From: Lingula anatina
Lineage: Eukaryota > Brachiopoda > Lingulata > Lingulida > Lingulidae
NCBI RefSeq assembly: GCF_001039355.2
Contig: NW_019773958.1
Span: 497,254 to 561,253, forward strand
Direction: 5' to 3'
Length of the DNA stretch: 64,000 nt
Shown: positions 11,434-23,767 of the stretch, piece after piece
Position numbering within the stretch: the first letter of the stretch is position 1
Layout of the letters: each line of letters begins with the position of its first letter
Made by a program: the position numbers and the translations under genes
The notes under the pieces: generated by a model
The model's database searches: none
The model's input: only the letters and a program-made list of their open reading frames with translations
Told to the model about the DNA's origin: nothing

Positions 11434-14400
11434 CTACTAAAAATGTGAAAAATGTTATCTTGCAGGTGTTGATTGAATGCAGCAGATACCTTTCTGGAAA
11501 CCTCCAATTCCATATTATGCATTCATATTTAATCAACGTGTTACCATTTAATTTGCCTCAGTCTTGCATAAATGTTTCATTGTCATTCTATGTGTAGATA
11601 TGGCTGATACAGCTAGAGGGATAACTTAAATCTGATAAGAAGAAACTCTCACCTGTTGCACAACAATAAGAATGTAAGTCACTTGAATTTACTGTTGCAC
11701 TCATATTGATCCACTTAGATAAAGCGTATAGCATAAATTTTAGTTTTGGAACTCAACATGTTAGTTTTTTTGTTATGCTTTGCAGGTGAAGTGGAAGACT
11801 GAGTTGGGTCAAAGCCCTTTGTTGATGAAAATAAATATACTGGAATTCAGTACAATTATAAAATGAAGTCAAAGTCATTCGGATGGTTCACAACATCTTG
11901 TATTATCAACAATTAAATAAATGAAAGTTGTTCAGAACTGCACAAACATTTAGAAAAGCTTAAATGACCCACTAGCTCTTAATTGGAAAACTGTTCAAAA
12001 TTTCCGTATGTAAAGTGTAGCATGCACATGTCTTCTTAAAGGANTTTTTCGTAATTGTAATAGCACTTTTTTGTGAATGTTTAATACTTGTGTTATAATT
12101 TAGAATAAAGCCAATTCATCACTGGACAACGCCATTGCAAAAAGCAAATTAAATTGGTCTATTAAAACAGGCTGATATTGCTATGCAAAGTGACAATCAT
12201 TATGTTCTTTTTTAACTTGCTTTCTTCAGAGGAAGGCAGACTATTATTTGTCCCATGAATCTTAAGTGATATCCTGTGGTCCACTGACCTTCACATCTTA
12301 TATTATTCATCATCAGAATGTCCAGATAAGGTTATCACTGTAAATAATAAAACACATGAGCAAGAAATATATCCTCAGTATTTTGAAAATTTAACCATTA
12401 ATTTCAATTAGGTGGATATTAGTACATGTATTTCATATAAAAGGTAAATATAGCATTTATGGTGGCAGTGCATGAAGTAGGTTTTTTGTCAATTTTGATG
12501 CAATATTACATATGATTAACTGTATAATTACCATGAATGTTTTATTACTATTAATGACATGGACACTTAAAAAATTTGATTACCATAAGGCTTCATGCCT
12601 GTGGGAGTTCCAAGTCCCACACTGAAAATACCAATATGTGAAAGATAAAAAATTCACAAAAATGGATTTAAAAAAAAGGGGGACAATTAGACTGCTTTTC
12701 TAACTCAGACTGCATTTTAGCCCTATGTTTCTTTTCTGTAAGTTTAAGAAGAGTAAGTGACATGTTTTTTCTTTCATGGTTACTATGGAGGCAGTGCCCA
12801 AAATAGAGTTTTGCTTCAGTTTTGATACAATATTACAAAATGCTTAACAGCATAATGGCCATCAATTTTTTTATTACAAAATAATAGCAGCATGGATATT
12901 CAGAAAATGTGACTAGCAAAGGTCTTCAATCCCATGGAAGTTCCAAGTCATATATGCTAAAAAAAAAGTATAAAGAGCATAAAAAACAGCATAATTTTGA
13001 AAAATGGCCCGATCATGCTGTATCGACCTGTATTTTATTAATAGTCATCAGTTCCATTAATTTGAAAACATTTTTCCACTTATCGTAACAGTGAAAGTGC
13101 AGGGCAAAAGATGCAGGTAACGGATATATTTACAGACATATTTGTACATAAAAGGTAAATGGTGTCAGGCAACTATGTGTACTGTATTCAGTAAGTCAGC
13201 GATCATTAGTTAATATTTGTTAAATAAGTGTGTCCTAGTTTGCAAGTACTTGCTAACTCATGACTTGTCTATCTAGTTTTACTGGTATAGTGAAATTTGA
13301 TAGCAGCACAGGCAAACTTTCTATCAAACACCTATTCAAAGACAAACTCTGATGTTGTTTTTGAAATTTGTTACTTGACATTCAACTCCATTGAAAATAA
13401 GGTTAATGTTTAGAAAAGTACCAGTATGCTGTCCTGCTACCTTATTGCGCTTATCAGTGGCAATCCTTGTTCAATTTGCTGAGGGAGCTAGATCTTAAGG
13501 CCCTTACTTTTGGAGATAACTTACAAATACTAATTGTATATTTGTTGACATACACTGAGGTAGATAGTGAGAGTTAAAGATAAGATTTTATCACCAATGT
13601 CAAGAATCTGCTGGCGTAAATGCTGAAAATGTAGATCAATCTGAAACACCAATGGTAGAAAAATTACAGGTTTTATGAACTGTGACAGTTGACATATTTT
13701 GCTTGACACAACTGACTCCATTTCCTAATGATGTGAATATTATTCAATAGAGGGAAAAGATGCATTCTTTCATCTGTCTCAGTAGGTAATATTTGCTCAA
13801 CTTGAGACTTGTTGCAGAAATGATTTTCCAATAAAAAGGTGACGAATTTGGCAAAAGATTTACATAAGATCATGCCATCTCATTTGTATGACTTAGACCC
13901 CATTCCCAGAGATTAGATCGATCTTACTAGATCGATTTAACTCCCTGGGAGTTCACGCTAAATAGCTGTCAGCCGAGCGGGCACGAAAGTTAATTACCCC
14001 CTTACAGCTTGTAGTAGGCAGGAAGGACATTTAAGCCGGATTATCTGACAGTAATCTAGTGAGACTCCCTACGGGGATAGATCGATCTAAAATCTATGGG
14101 AATGCGCTCTTAAACTGAACAAGCAAAAATACCTTATTTCCATTACAGTTTAATGTCTAGTCAAAGTTTGGAACATTATTTTTTGATGGAAGTAAAAGAC
14201 ACTGCCAGAAGTAATTTTAAATTCAATTTTATAATAAAAAGAATAAAATAATAAAAACTGAACACTTCCAAAATATTTATTATTGATTGTACAATTTGAA
14301 TACATTGGAGGTACATTTGTAAGTTAAAAGCCTCACCAGAAGGTGGCCTATTAGAGGAACACAGCCCAAAATTGAGACACCAGAGCATGCTCAGCTGGCT

Positions 14401-15317
14401 GCACAACCCAACCAAACCCAACTCTCTTTTTCAGGGTAGTTACATGTATGAACTATCCATCATTAACTGTTGGCCAGCACCTTCAGAAACTGCTGGTGCA
14501 ATCACCTGATAATATAAAGTGATTACTGGAGTCAAATGATCACGACAGTGTATTATAAGCTTTAGATATTACGCACCCACCAAACGTAGTAAACTTAGCA
14601 TTACATGGTGTAATTATATAACAACTACCATTCATTTAACCTAGTGTGCTGAAAAATGAATTGCTTTTAGTCTCTAAAAACTTTATCATATGTAGTTATG
14701 TGTATAATTGTAAAAAGAAATGTAAATAAATGAGCAGATATTGGTAATGAACACTGTATACAGTGCATCTGTTCCTGAATGTACCTACTTGTACTGTGTA
14801 AATTTTTATGTAAATGTGCTTTTCATAACCAGCGACATATTGTCATGCTTCATGAATAAAAACTTCTGTCATGATTGTTAGAAGCATTCAGAGCCATTGC
14901 AGCACTTTTAAACTTACTCTATAGATCTAGCTCTATTTCTTATGAACTGCACTTCTGTCCTGCCTTTAAAAATTATTTGGACACAATAAAATCTTCAATT
15001 TTTTTTTTCAGTTACGCCACTGATTTACATTTTCCTAATTTAAAAAAAATGAACATTTACTAAAGTTATTAAAAAAATCAAACAGTGGTTAGTTAATACT
15101 AGTAGTATTAAATTTTAAGAATGATCCATGTAACAATCTGACTGCATCCAATTTTTCTAACATCAATATTTTTCTACAGGGATTAATCTTGTGTAACAGT
15201 TACATTTTGCAATACATTTAAAACATCAACAGTTTTATCTTTATTGATTGAACATGAATAGATTGCAATGTTAGTTGTCAAATGACACTGGAAGCTCTTC
15301 TGTTAAAGTTTTCTCTC
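11434..15317. other. Interval between BHMT copies 2 and 3
   Basis: The promoter side of copy 2 occupies about 11434-12043, then unit 2 begins and 12045-15317 is the 3' flank of copy 3. A single N at 12044 marks the junction. Apart from a possible 5' UTR exon near 11653-11700 and the transposon at 13896-14109, I see no gene. Confidence 0.6.
13896..14109. mobile_element. Family-A MITE with a visible empty site
   Basis: It starts GACCCCATTCCCAGAG and ends TATGGGAATGCGCTC, flanked by TTA on both sides (13893-13895 and 14110-14112). The corresponding place in unit 1 (about 4974) reads GACTTAAACTGAAC with no element, exactly the sequence expected before insertion with a 3-bp TTA duplication. This proves mobility after or during divergence of the two units. 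PIF/Harbinger-type by target site; no coding capacity. Confidence 0.9.
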
Positions 15318-18300
15318 TTATTTCAGTTGACCTTCGTAGGCAACAAGTTCATTGGTCAGACGCCCACCTGGTCTTCCTGAAGCTGGGATCACCGTCTCCC
15401 AGTATTCTTTAGTGTGCCTGATTGTAGAATGTCATATCAGTCAATAAAATAATAATGATGATTATAAAATACATAAAGAGAAATTTCACTGAAATCCCAA
15501 ACAAGATGTTTGGTGAATTTATATGATAATATAGGAGATGTTTATTATCTACCTGATATTTGTACATAGATATAAATATATATGTATAGTTCATCACTAC
15601 TTTAACAGCCATGGTAATATATGGGTTAAAATAATTGGAAGTATCAGAAAGTTGCCAATATTGAGGGTCTGTATCGAGGGCAAAGATATATACAGATAAA
15701 CAATATTTATGTAGGAAAGTACAGAAATGATATGTTGCTTTACCTTATTGCTACATGAGGTGTTATAGTGGACTCTGCCAAGGCGTCTCCCCAGTTAGAA
15801 TTTTTGTCAGCTCCTGGTGGTCTGATTCCACCCCTTTCTGGAGCCAGCTTTGTAAAAAAAATAAATAAATAAAATAAATTAATAATAATAAAATAAAGGT
15901 TTCTATATTATTCTATATCAAGTTATTCCTTTCTGTGTCACCATATGTAAAATGAGATTGTGATAAAGATATGCATTAAACATATTCCGTGCAGTCTTAA
16001 AGGACTTTTGTGCACAGACACATGCATCTGATAGGCAGAAATATTCATGCACAAACAGATTTGCATAAAAGTCATTGCAAGATGAAAACCTTATTTCCAG
16101 AGTAAAATAAAAATATTTTATTCTAAAAATTGGATAGAAAATAAACTTAAACATACTTCTTCTGCAACCTCCCTCATATGGTAGGGCTCAAATCCACAGC
16201 AACCTCCTATGTAATGTACGCCAAGCTCGTAGGCTTTGCGAGCATACTCACGACAGTCAAAACGCACCAGCAAACGGGGTTCCAGGGCTGTAACATTGTG
16301 AAGTAGGTAAATGGTGTAGGAAAGTGCATGCTTTCTCACCACAGTTTTAAATAAAATTAACATAAAGAAAACTGGAATATTATTTGATGGGATTTAACAG
16401 GCAAAACTGGTGGAATGAAAATGAACAACTGATTTGATAACGTTTATTAGACAACAATTTAATGGACAAACTAAAATCTATACTTCACAGCGATCAAGTA
16501 AATGAAGTTATACTGGCCCAACCTTTTTGAATTTAAAGCAACTTTATTAAAAGACCCCTTGGCTGTGTTCTCATAAACTCATCATACTAGTTGGAATGAT
16601 CTCACTCCGCAGGGCTTCTGGCTTACTGTAATCAGCTAAATTGTCTGGCATGCCCCCTTGAGTAACTAGTGGGTAAATGACTATCGTTAATTACCCCCTA
16701 GCAGAAGGTGTGCCAGACATTTAGCTGCTTATACTGAATACAATTTAGCGAGAATCCCCGCAGAGTTAGATCGATCCAGCTAATATGATGGGTTTGTGGA
16801 AACGCAGCCTTTGACATTTTGTGTACAGTTTTTTTGATAGACTGATTACTATGTGAATGAATTTGATTTTCCATAATTTAAAATAAACATATGCTTTAGG
16901 ATTAATAAATTTGTCAGTAAAAACTACTTGTAGGAAGCACGGACAATTTTCTGGTTTTTGATACCAAGCACCATTTATTCAAAAATTCCCTGTATCATAA
17001 CTATAATATTATAAATATATCTAACTGAAGTAAGACCATCAAGGTATGAAATACATAAACGTATTAATAAATTAGTATTGTTTAAGTTTTGTTACAGAAA
17101 CATAATTGAAATCCTTTGCCTTTCAATATCTTACCTAGAGGATACTCCGGGAGATCATAGTAACCCACAATGCTATTCTCCACCTCCGGAAGGTGATATC
17201 CAACAGGCTGGGTCATAAGATATGGTGTCAAGCCCTCGGCAGCCAAAGCATCCTTCATGATCTTGATTGTTTTAAGTTCTGTGTGGAAGTCAAAGGAGCA
17301 GTTGAGGCCCACTATGTCACACCCTGAATAAAGAAATTTTCTAAACTTTCACTAAAATCAAACTATTTTATACATTAATTTTACATGTATAAAGAGGAGT
17401 TTGAAAAACAATAATATAGATATCTTCTTATGCATCTATACAAATATTATATATCTATTTCTTACTTTTACATCGTAGTTATAAGTCATGTATCAAAGCT
17501 GTAACATCTTCCTTATAATATACATACAGCACACTGGAAATAAAAAATTACACATAGGTGCCAGTCTTACAAATGATGCTACAAATGTTTTAATGTTATA
17601 CCAACTTAGAAATAACTTTGTGAAAAAATAATGTGATTTTGAATTTTTCTTTCTTACTCCTCTAAATATATTACTGTATATCACATACCAGTATGTATGC
17701 ACTAAGATGAGTAAATAGCAATAATGCTGGGAGTCTATTTGCATAGAGTACTACACTTTGATTGGTAAATACATACAGTTGACCTAGTGCTATTGGTCTA
17801 AAAGGGTTTTATGTACAATTGGTTCATAATAAATACAGTTGACATAAATTTAGGGTATATGTAAATACCCTACTGATATAAATTGTTCTACAGTTTTACT
17901 AAAAGATGAACTGAATGCCCTTAAAATTTTTTGGCGACACTCAGTTTAGTTAGCTAAAATTCTGTTGTTAAAACCAGTTTTTGAGAGTTTGTGAAGTGGC
18001 TGCATGCCATCCAGGGGCACTATTACATTATAGGTACATAACCAAGCAACAGTACTCTGAAGTTGAACACACCTAGATTTAAATATACAATTCAGTATAA
18101 CTAAAAAATCAACTTTTTCTGAAAATTTCAAAAAACTTTAATTACCAAGTTGCAATACATTCAAACTGCTGAGAAATTTTTTATCCATGCCTCTAGAAAA
18201 CAAAAATATACACGTAGAATTAAATTCATTAGCCAAATCTTATAGATCATAATCTTTCAACCAGTTTGGATAGGGTATAGCCTCAGGCTGGTGATTAAGA

Positions 18301-19315
18301 GGAAATTGCTGAAATTTCTTAGAAAATCATTATTATTTTGTTTTGTAGATGTCTTATCTGCATTGTATATTACCTGCTCGGGCCATTCTGACAGCACATT
18401 CTCCAGCTGAAACACCATCCAAATCCCCGCGAGGCCCAATTCTGAGCGTACAAGCCACTGGCATACCACAAGTCTTCATTGCTTCAATGGCCCATTCTGC
18501 CTCCTCCACATGGCCAAAAAACTAAAAAATTTCAAACCATAGGTAGTCATCATGAAAGACCATTCCAGTAATCCACAGTTACATTACTATGCAGATAAAA
18601 ACTTGTAAATACTAAATGCAGTACTGTCATAAAGCTACAAACAACATCAATATTTGTATGTAAAAACAATACATTGCAATTGGTGAATAGATTTTGTAAC
18701 TTTGTAGTGCATGTTTAGACCTCAGTGAAGTGATATTTAAAAAAATCACATGGGAATGGATATTTTCCAAATGATTCAGATCAAAATTATGAAAATATCA
18801 GTGTTAGATATAAAAATATTTTGTTTGCAGTGACTGGCATTTCAATTCATTTGGTATTCGTTACAAAAACATTTGAATGCCACACTATGAAACTAGATTA
18901 CACATTGGTAAAAGCTGTATTCATTGACTGATGAACATTTAATGTTTTACAGAAAAACACTCACCTCACCCAGCAGAAAATCTACTTTATTTTTGACAAA
19001 GATCTCACACTGGTTTTGAAACTGTTTCTGAACAGCAGCTTTACCCTTCCCTTGGGTATAGCATGGAGTGGGGGACACGCCTCCACAAACCAGAGTGTCT
19101 GGCTTGGTTTTCGCCACCTCCCAAACAATATCACATGCAGACTGGTTAAGATCTGCAGACTGGAAAGAAACAATGATTTAAGATTTGTTTACAAAAGGTA
19201 CATTTGAGAGGTCAAAAATCTTCAGTAAGCATGGGGAAAGTCCTTCAATGTCTTTGTATGTAAATTAGTTATGAAAATGGCAGTCTGAATGAAATGAATT
19301 TGGAGGTAGATGGGT

Positions 19316-19365
<50 letters not shown>

Positions 19366-19726
19366 CAANNNNNNNNNNNNNNNNNNNNNNNNNNNNNNNN
19401 NNNNNNNNNNNNNNNNNNNNNNNNNNNNNNNNNNNNNNNNNNNNNNNNNNNNNNNNNNNNNNNNNNNNNNNNNNNNNNNNNNNNNNNNNNNNNNNNNNNN
19501 NNNNNNNNNNNNNNNNNNNNNNNNNNNNNNNNNNNNNNNNNNNNNNNNNNNNNNNNNNNNNNNNNNNNNNNNNNNNNNNNNNNNNNNNNNNNNNNNNNNN
19601 NNNNNNNNNNNNNNNNNNNNNNNNNNNNNNNNNNNNNNNNNNNNNNNNNNNNNNNNNNNNNNNNNNNNNNNNNNNNNNNNNNNNNNNNNNNNNNNTTAAA
19701 AAAAAAAAATTTGGGGGAAAAGGGGG

Positions 19727-19777
<51 letters not shown>

Positions 19778-20709
19778 AAGCAAGCAAGCAATAACAAATT
19801 GCCAAACCAGCTTGAGCCTCCCTTGCATAGTTTTAAAAATACGCCTTACTCTAAATGGGGGAGGGGGGTATCGTGTTAAGGGGAAAGGCACTTACTGTAA
19901 ATACTTTTCCTCCCTCAGAAGTGCTAAGTTTCCCATCGGTTGAGTAAAAAGTAAAAGCCTGCAGTACATCTGCTCCTGCTCGCAGAAAATCTCTATGCAG
20001 TTGCCGAACTATTTGAGAAACAGATTTGAACACACATAACATTATAGGTATTTACATAATTTACGTAAAGCTTTCCTGTTGTATGTCCTCACTATACCAT
20101 CTTCATTCAATTAGCAAAGGAAATTATGATGTAAAAGTCTTAATTTCATATCTTACAAGGACATTGATTAGCCTGCACTTAGTGCTTGGGATAGTTGTAC
20201 GAGTATTGGTTTTGCCCTGTATTAGAACTTGATAATGTATAATTATTTAAGTTTTATGTTCTGGCGCCTGCCTTCCAAAATCATATTAAAAAACATTTAA
20301 TTAATTTAAATAATGGAACAGTCTACACACAACATGAGTTTCAGAGTCAATAAGTTTTTCAAAAAACAAAGGGAAACCCACACGACACTGAGAGCTTACA
20401 GAAAACCCAGTCAAAGACAATTTCAGTTGAGCAGTAATGGTCAAGTTGACCTGGTGCCTTGTTCTCATTTGATAATTATGCTCTAATAAACCTGTTAGAT
20501 AGATAAACTTTGCATTAATCATTTATTCTGTGTTGTAATACCAGAATATGGGGCAACTTTCATCAGTGGCTGGATTAAGGTGGTATGTTTATAATTGAAT
20601 TCCCTTCTGAGGTCAATGTTGTTTGGGAAATATATGATAAGATATATACCTGGATATTTTCCAAACTTTGTGCACAAATTGTCCTGTATCAAATTTGACA
20701 TGATTAAAA

Positions 20710-20756
<47 letters not shown>

Positions 20757-21003
20757 AGAACCATCTTCCAAACACCTACTCAATATGTTTAAAACTTCTG
20801 GTTTTGACTTCACATGAAATCATCCTGTTCTCATGAAAAAAAAAAAAAAAAAAAAAATTACCTGCATCTGGATATTCAATAGCAGCCTCTGGTGTAAATG
20901 GCCCTGCCTTTACATAGCCCCTTTTTTCTAGTGTAATGACATAGCTCCCATCTCCTATCACTGGCCCCTCAGCCAACCGTTCTAGGATGCCCTTCTTTCC
21001 CAT
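15318..21003 (-). CDS. BHMT: Betaine-homocysteine S-methyltransferase, copy 3, complete
   Basis: Eight coding exons matching copy 2 one for one: 20862-21003, 19896-20008, 18965-19159, 18374-18521, 17135-17323, 16157-16287, 15744-15847, 15318-15417. Lengths and phases are identical, giving 373 residues. Against copy 2 I count ten coding differences, eight synonymous. The two amino-acid changes are Arg to His in the GVRYIGGCC block (now GVHYIGGCC, exon 6) and Arg to Thr in [11 protein letters not shown] (now [11 protein letters not shown], exon 8). The zinc-ligand motifs GLNC and GGCC are intact. The intron between exons 2 and 3 contains the assembly gap. A possible 5' UTR exon ends at a GTGAGA donor near 21229. 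Function and location as for copy 2. Confidence 0.92.
16555..16810. mobile_element. Family-A-like inverted-repeat element, unit-2 copy
   Basis: Orthologous to the element at 7425-7682 and in the same intron of BHMT copy 3. Ends are approximate. Confidence 0.65.
19319..19775. other. Assembly gap inside an A-homopolymer
   Basis: A long A-run, then N from 19369 to 19695, then TTTGGGGGAAAAGGGGG and another long A-run. Unit 1 has only a 16-base A-tract at the same place (about 10187-10202) followed by GCAAGCAGGCAATAAC. The gap is therefore probably an assembly failure at a homopolymer rather than 326 bp of missing unique sequence. It is intronic. Confidence 0.9.
20706..20757. repeat. (AAAT)n microsatellite
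   Basis: Longer allele or paralogue of the tract at 11148-11187. Confidence 0.95.
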
Positions 21004-21571
21004 TGCCACCTACTAAAAATGTGAAAAATGTTATCTTGCAGGTGTTGATTGAATGCAGCAGATACCTTTCTGGAAACCTCCAATTCCATATGATGCATTC
21101 ATATTTAATCAACGTATTACCATTTAATTTGCCTCAGTCTTGCATAAATGTTTCATTGTCATTCTATGTGTAGATATGGCTGATACAGCTAGAGGGATAA
21201 CTTAAATCTGATAAGAAGAAACTCTCACCTGTTGCACAACAATAAGAATGTAAGTCACTTGAATTTACTGTTGCACTCATATTGATCCACTTAGATAAAG
21301 CGTATAGCATAAGAAATTTGTACAAAAAGAAACTTTAGTTTTGGAACTCAACATGTTAGTTTTTTTGTTATGCTTTGCAGGTGAAGTGGAAGACTGAGTT
21401 GGGTCTGGAGTCAATGTCAAAGCCCTTTGTTGATGAAAATAAATATACTGGAATTCAGTACAATTATAAAATGAAGTCAAAGTCATTCGGATGGTTCACA
21501 ACATCTTGTATTATCAACAATTAAACAAATGAAAGTTGTTCAGAACTGCACAAACATTTAGAAAAGCTTAA

Positions 21572-21821
21572 GGCTTCGTTCACATGCAATGTCTATTTTC
21601 TAAATTCTATTTTCTATTTGCGGTATGTCTTATGATCACTGTCTGTGGCCTGAATATCCCGCGGCGTAATTACTGGCAGCGCGAGCCAGTTACTATAAGT
21701 TACTATTAGTAACTGGCTCGCGCTGCCAGTAATTACGCGGCAGGATATTCAGGGCACAGACCGTGATCATAAGATAGCGCAAATAGAAAATAGAAAATAG
21801 ACATTGCATGTGAACGAAGCC
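21572..21821. mobile_element. Family-B fold-back MITE with a visible empty site
   Basis: A 250-bp near-perfect palindrome. GGCTTCGTTCACATGCAAT at the left is mirrored by ATTGCATGTGAACGAAGCC at the right, with arms of about 110 bp meeting near 21695. TTAA flanks both sides. Unit 1 has AAAAGCTTAAATGACCC at the same place (about 11953) with no insert. It is non-coding, and the RNA or single strand would form one long hairpin. Confidence 0.9.
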
Positions 21822-22600
21822 TTAATGACCCACTAGCTCTTAATTGGAAAACTGTTCAAAATTTCCGTATGTAAAGTGTAGCATGCACATGTCTTCTTAA
21901 CTAATTCCAATGCAACACTTTGCACATGACAAGTTACTGGAAGTACATGCATATTTGGTATTGTTAAATGAATAGAACTCCCTTCACAATGGGAAAAATT
22001 ATTTGACCTGAGAGCTGAAGAGAACAAGCAATTTCTAGATGAAATCTTTTTGCACTGAGATAAACGTTATCATTTAATTATCTGATTGCATGTTCAAGTG
22101 GCTACTTATATTTGCTTCTGCAATAAGAGAAAGTAAATTACTGACACAACAGACAGCTATTGCATAGTTAAATGTTGACACTTAAAAGCATATTTGAAAT
22201 AAAATTTATAAAAAAATCTGAACACGTAGATTTTCAAACTTGACTTTAGAAGGACCTTAAATTTTAAAGAAAAACATAAACCAATATATAGCCTATTCTT
22301 ATGCAAAAGTATTCACTAGCATATCCACTAGCACTTACCAATATATATAAGATATGCTCGAGTGTCTGCAAATGGACGTCTGGCTCTATGAAAACAAAGT
22401 TTCTGAAAGCATCAGTTTCTGACCTGAGCTAGGTATTTCAAACTGGGGGCATACTGTATGCAGATAAGAAAGGGACAAATTCAGTTCAAGCTGTTGTGTG
22501 GAGTATAAACAAGGCAGAGTTCAAATATAGGACTTAACCAAATGAAAAGCAAGTTGCATATATCAACACTGCAAAGTATTGTTATTTAAAGACTCATTTA

Positions 22601-22807
22601 CTCAGGCCCCGTAGTCAGCAATTTCAAAAGGGTATTTCTTTTAGGTCTACTTCTACACAAAAGTTAATTACCTCCCCCCCCCCCCTCCGCAGCCTCAGTA
22701 AGGGTAACAGACATCTAAGCTGCTTATAGGTTGATTGCAATTTAGCAAGAATCCCTTCAGAGATAGATCCATCCACAGTTAGTGCAATAGGGTCTGGGAA
22801 TGGTCCC
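22601..22807. mobile_element. Diverged family-A element
   Basis: CAGGCCCCGTAGTCAGC at the left and CTGGGAATGGTCCC at the right, with the TTAATTACC core and AGAGATAGATCCATCC subterminal block. TTA precedes and follows. It contains a 12-base C-run. Confidence 0.6.
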
Positions 22808-23454
22808 TTATATTAGACAGCAAAGCTGGCAACTATGTAAAAATCAAAACACCCAAAAAATGGATAATGTAGACTTTCAAAAGGAACCTTTATTTAAAAC
22901 TTAAGAAGTTACTCAGTAAATTTTAAGTTAAAGAAAAATACAGTTTGACAGTTATAGGAATAGACATTTTGGAAGGTGACAACATTGACAGATAAAGTGA
23001 TCAGAATATACACAGACGCATAAGAATAAACTGTGAACATAACCCGGCCTACTTTCACACTGCATATATTAACCTACATGTTATGCCTACACACATCAGT
23101 TATGCAAGGGTTATTGCCCTTTGCACTGTACCTTTTTGCGAGTCACTAAAAGTGTCAAATGGACAGGCAAATATTGTCAAAACTAACAGTAGTGGGATTA
23201 AAACAGTCTGTAAATGATGAGTTTATTGGTTCTAGCACAATTAAGTATGCACAACAAGCTATGAATTAGATTTAATCCCTCACTTAGAGATTATTCCTTA
23301 TGAAACTGTCAGTCATCGTAGATTGATCCGACTAAGCCGGGACTCAGGCTAAATGCAATCAGAATAAAAAGATTAAACAGTAGACAAGTGCGTTTCTAAT
23401 GCACTCATATAACCACCAACTCTTCTGGAGTTTACTTCTCCCCAACAGCACTTA

Positions 23455-23678
23455 GAGTGCATTCCCAGAGATTTAGACCGATCCAGAGATTTAGATTTTG
23501 ATCGACCTTACTCCCTGGGGGTTCATGCTAAATTGCAGTCAGCCAAGCGCGCACCATAGTTAATTATCCCTTACAGCTTTTAGTAGGCGGGACAGACGCT
23601 TTAGCCGGCTAAGCTGGCAGTAATCTAGTGAGACTCCCCACAGGAATAGATCGATCTAAAATCTATGGGAATGGGGTC
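23455..23678. mobile_element. Family-A MITE, copy with TTA target duplication
   Basis: It starts GAGTGCATTCCCAGAG and ends CTATGGGAATGGGGTC, flanked by TTA at 23452-23454 and 23679-23681. The interior is near-identical in layout to the copies at 25937, 33845 and 62661. Confidence 0.85.
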
Positions 23679-23682
23679 TTAG

Positions 23683-23767
23683 TCTCTCGATCTGATTGTA
23701 TTCAGCAAGAGTCCCCAGAGTTGGACTGATCTATATAGACCTATAGGTTCATTAGGAATGAGCCCTT
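23683..23767. mobile_element. Half element related to family A
   Basis: A fragment with CTGATTGTATTCAGCAAGAG and ACTGATCTATATAG blocks and an end GGAATGAGCCC followed by TTAA. It abuts the family-A copy at 23455-23678 and looks like the remaining half of an older element. Confidence 0.5.

Larger units (their letters stand above)
3090..12043. repeat. Tandem segmental repeat, unit 1 (~9 kb, contains BHMT copy 2)
   Basis: From the T-run at about 3088 onward the sequence realigns with 12045 onward at an offset near 8956. It stays collinear with unit 2 through introns and flanks to about 12040 (matching about 21900). Differences are scattered substitutions, small indels and two transposon insertions present only in unit 2. 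The 3' flank 3090-6185 holds no gene that I can support. Confidence 0.9.
12045..21900. repeat. Tandem segmental repeat, unit 2 (~9.9 kb, contains BHMT copy 3)
   Basis: Collinear with 3090-12043. It is longer because of two unit-specific transposon insertions (13896-14109 and 21572-21821), a longer AAAT tract and an expanded A-tract with an assembly gap. Homology ends near 21900, where unique sequence begins. Confidence 0.9.

Noticed and set aside
19265-19943. Several 'ORFs' across the gap on both strands
   Set aside because: They are made of poly-Lys or poly-Phe from the A-run and X from the Ns; not coding.
6186-21003. Reading the two BHMT genes as one gene plus pseudogene
   Set aside because: All splice sites, phases, stop codons and catalytic motifs are intact in both; neither shows a disabling change.
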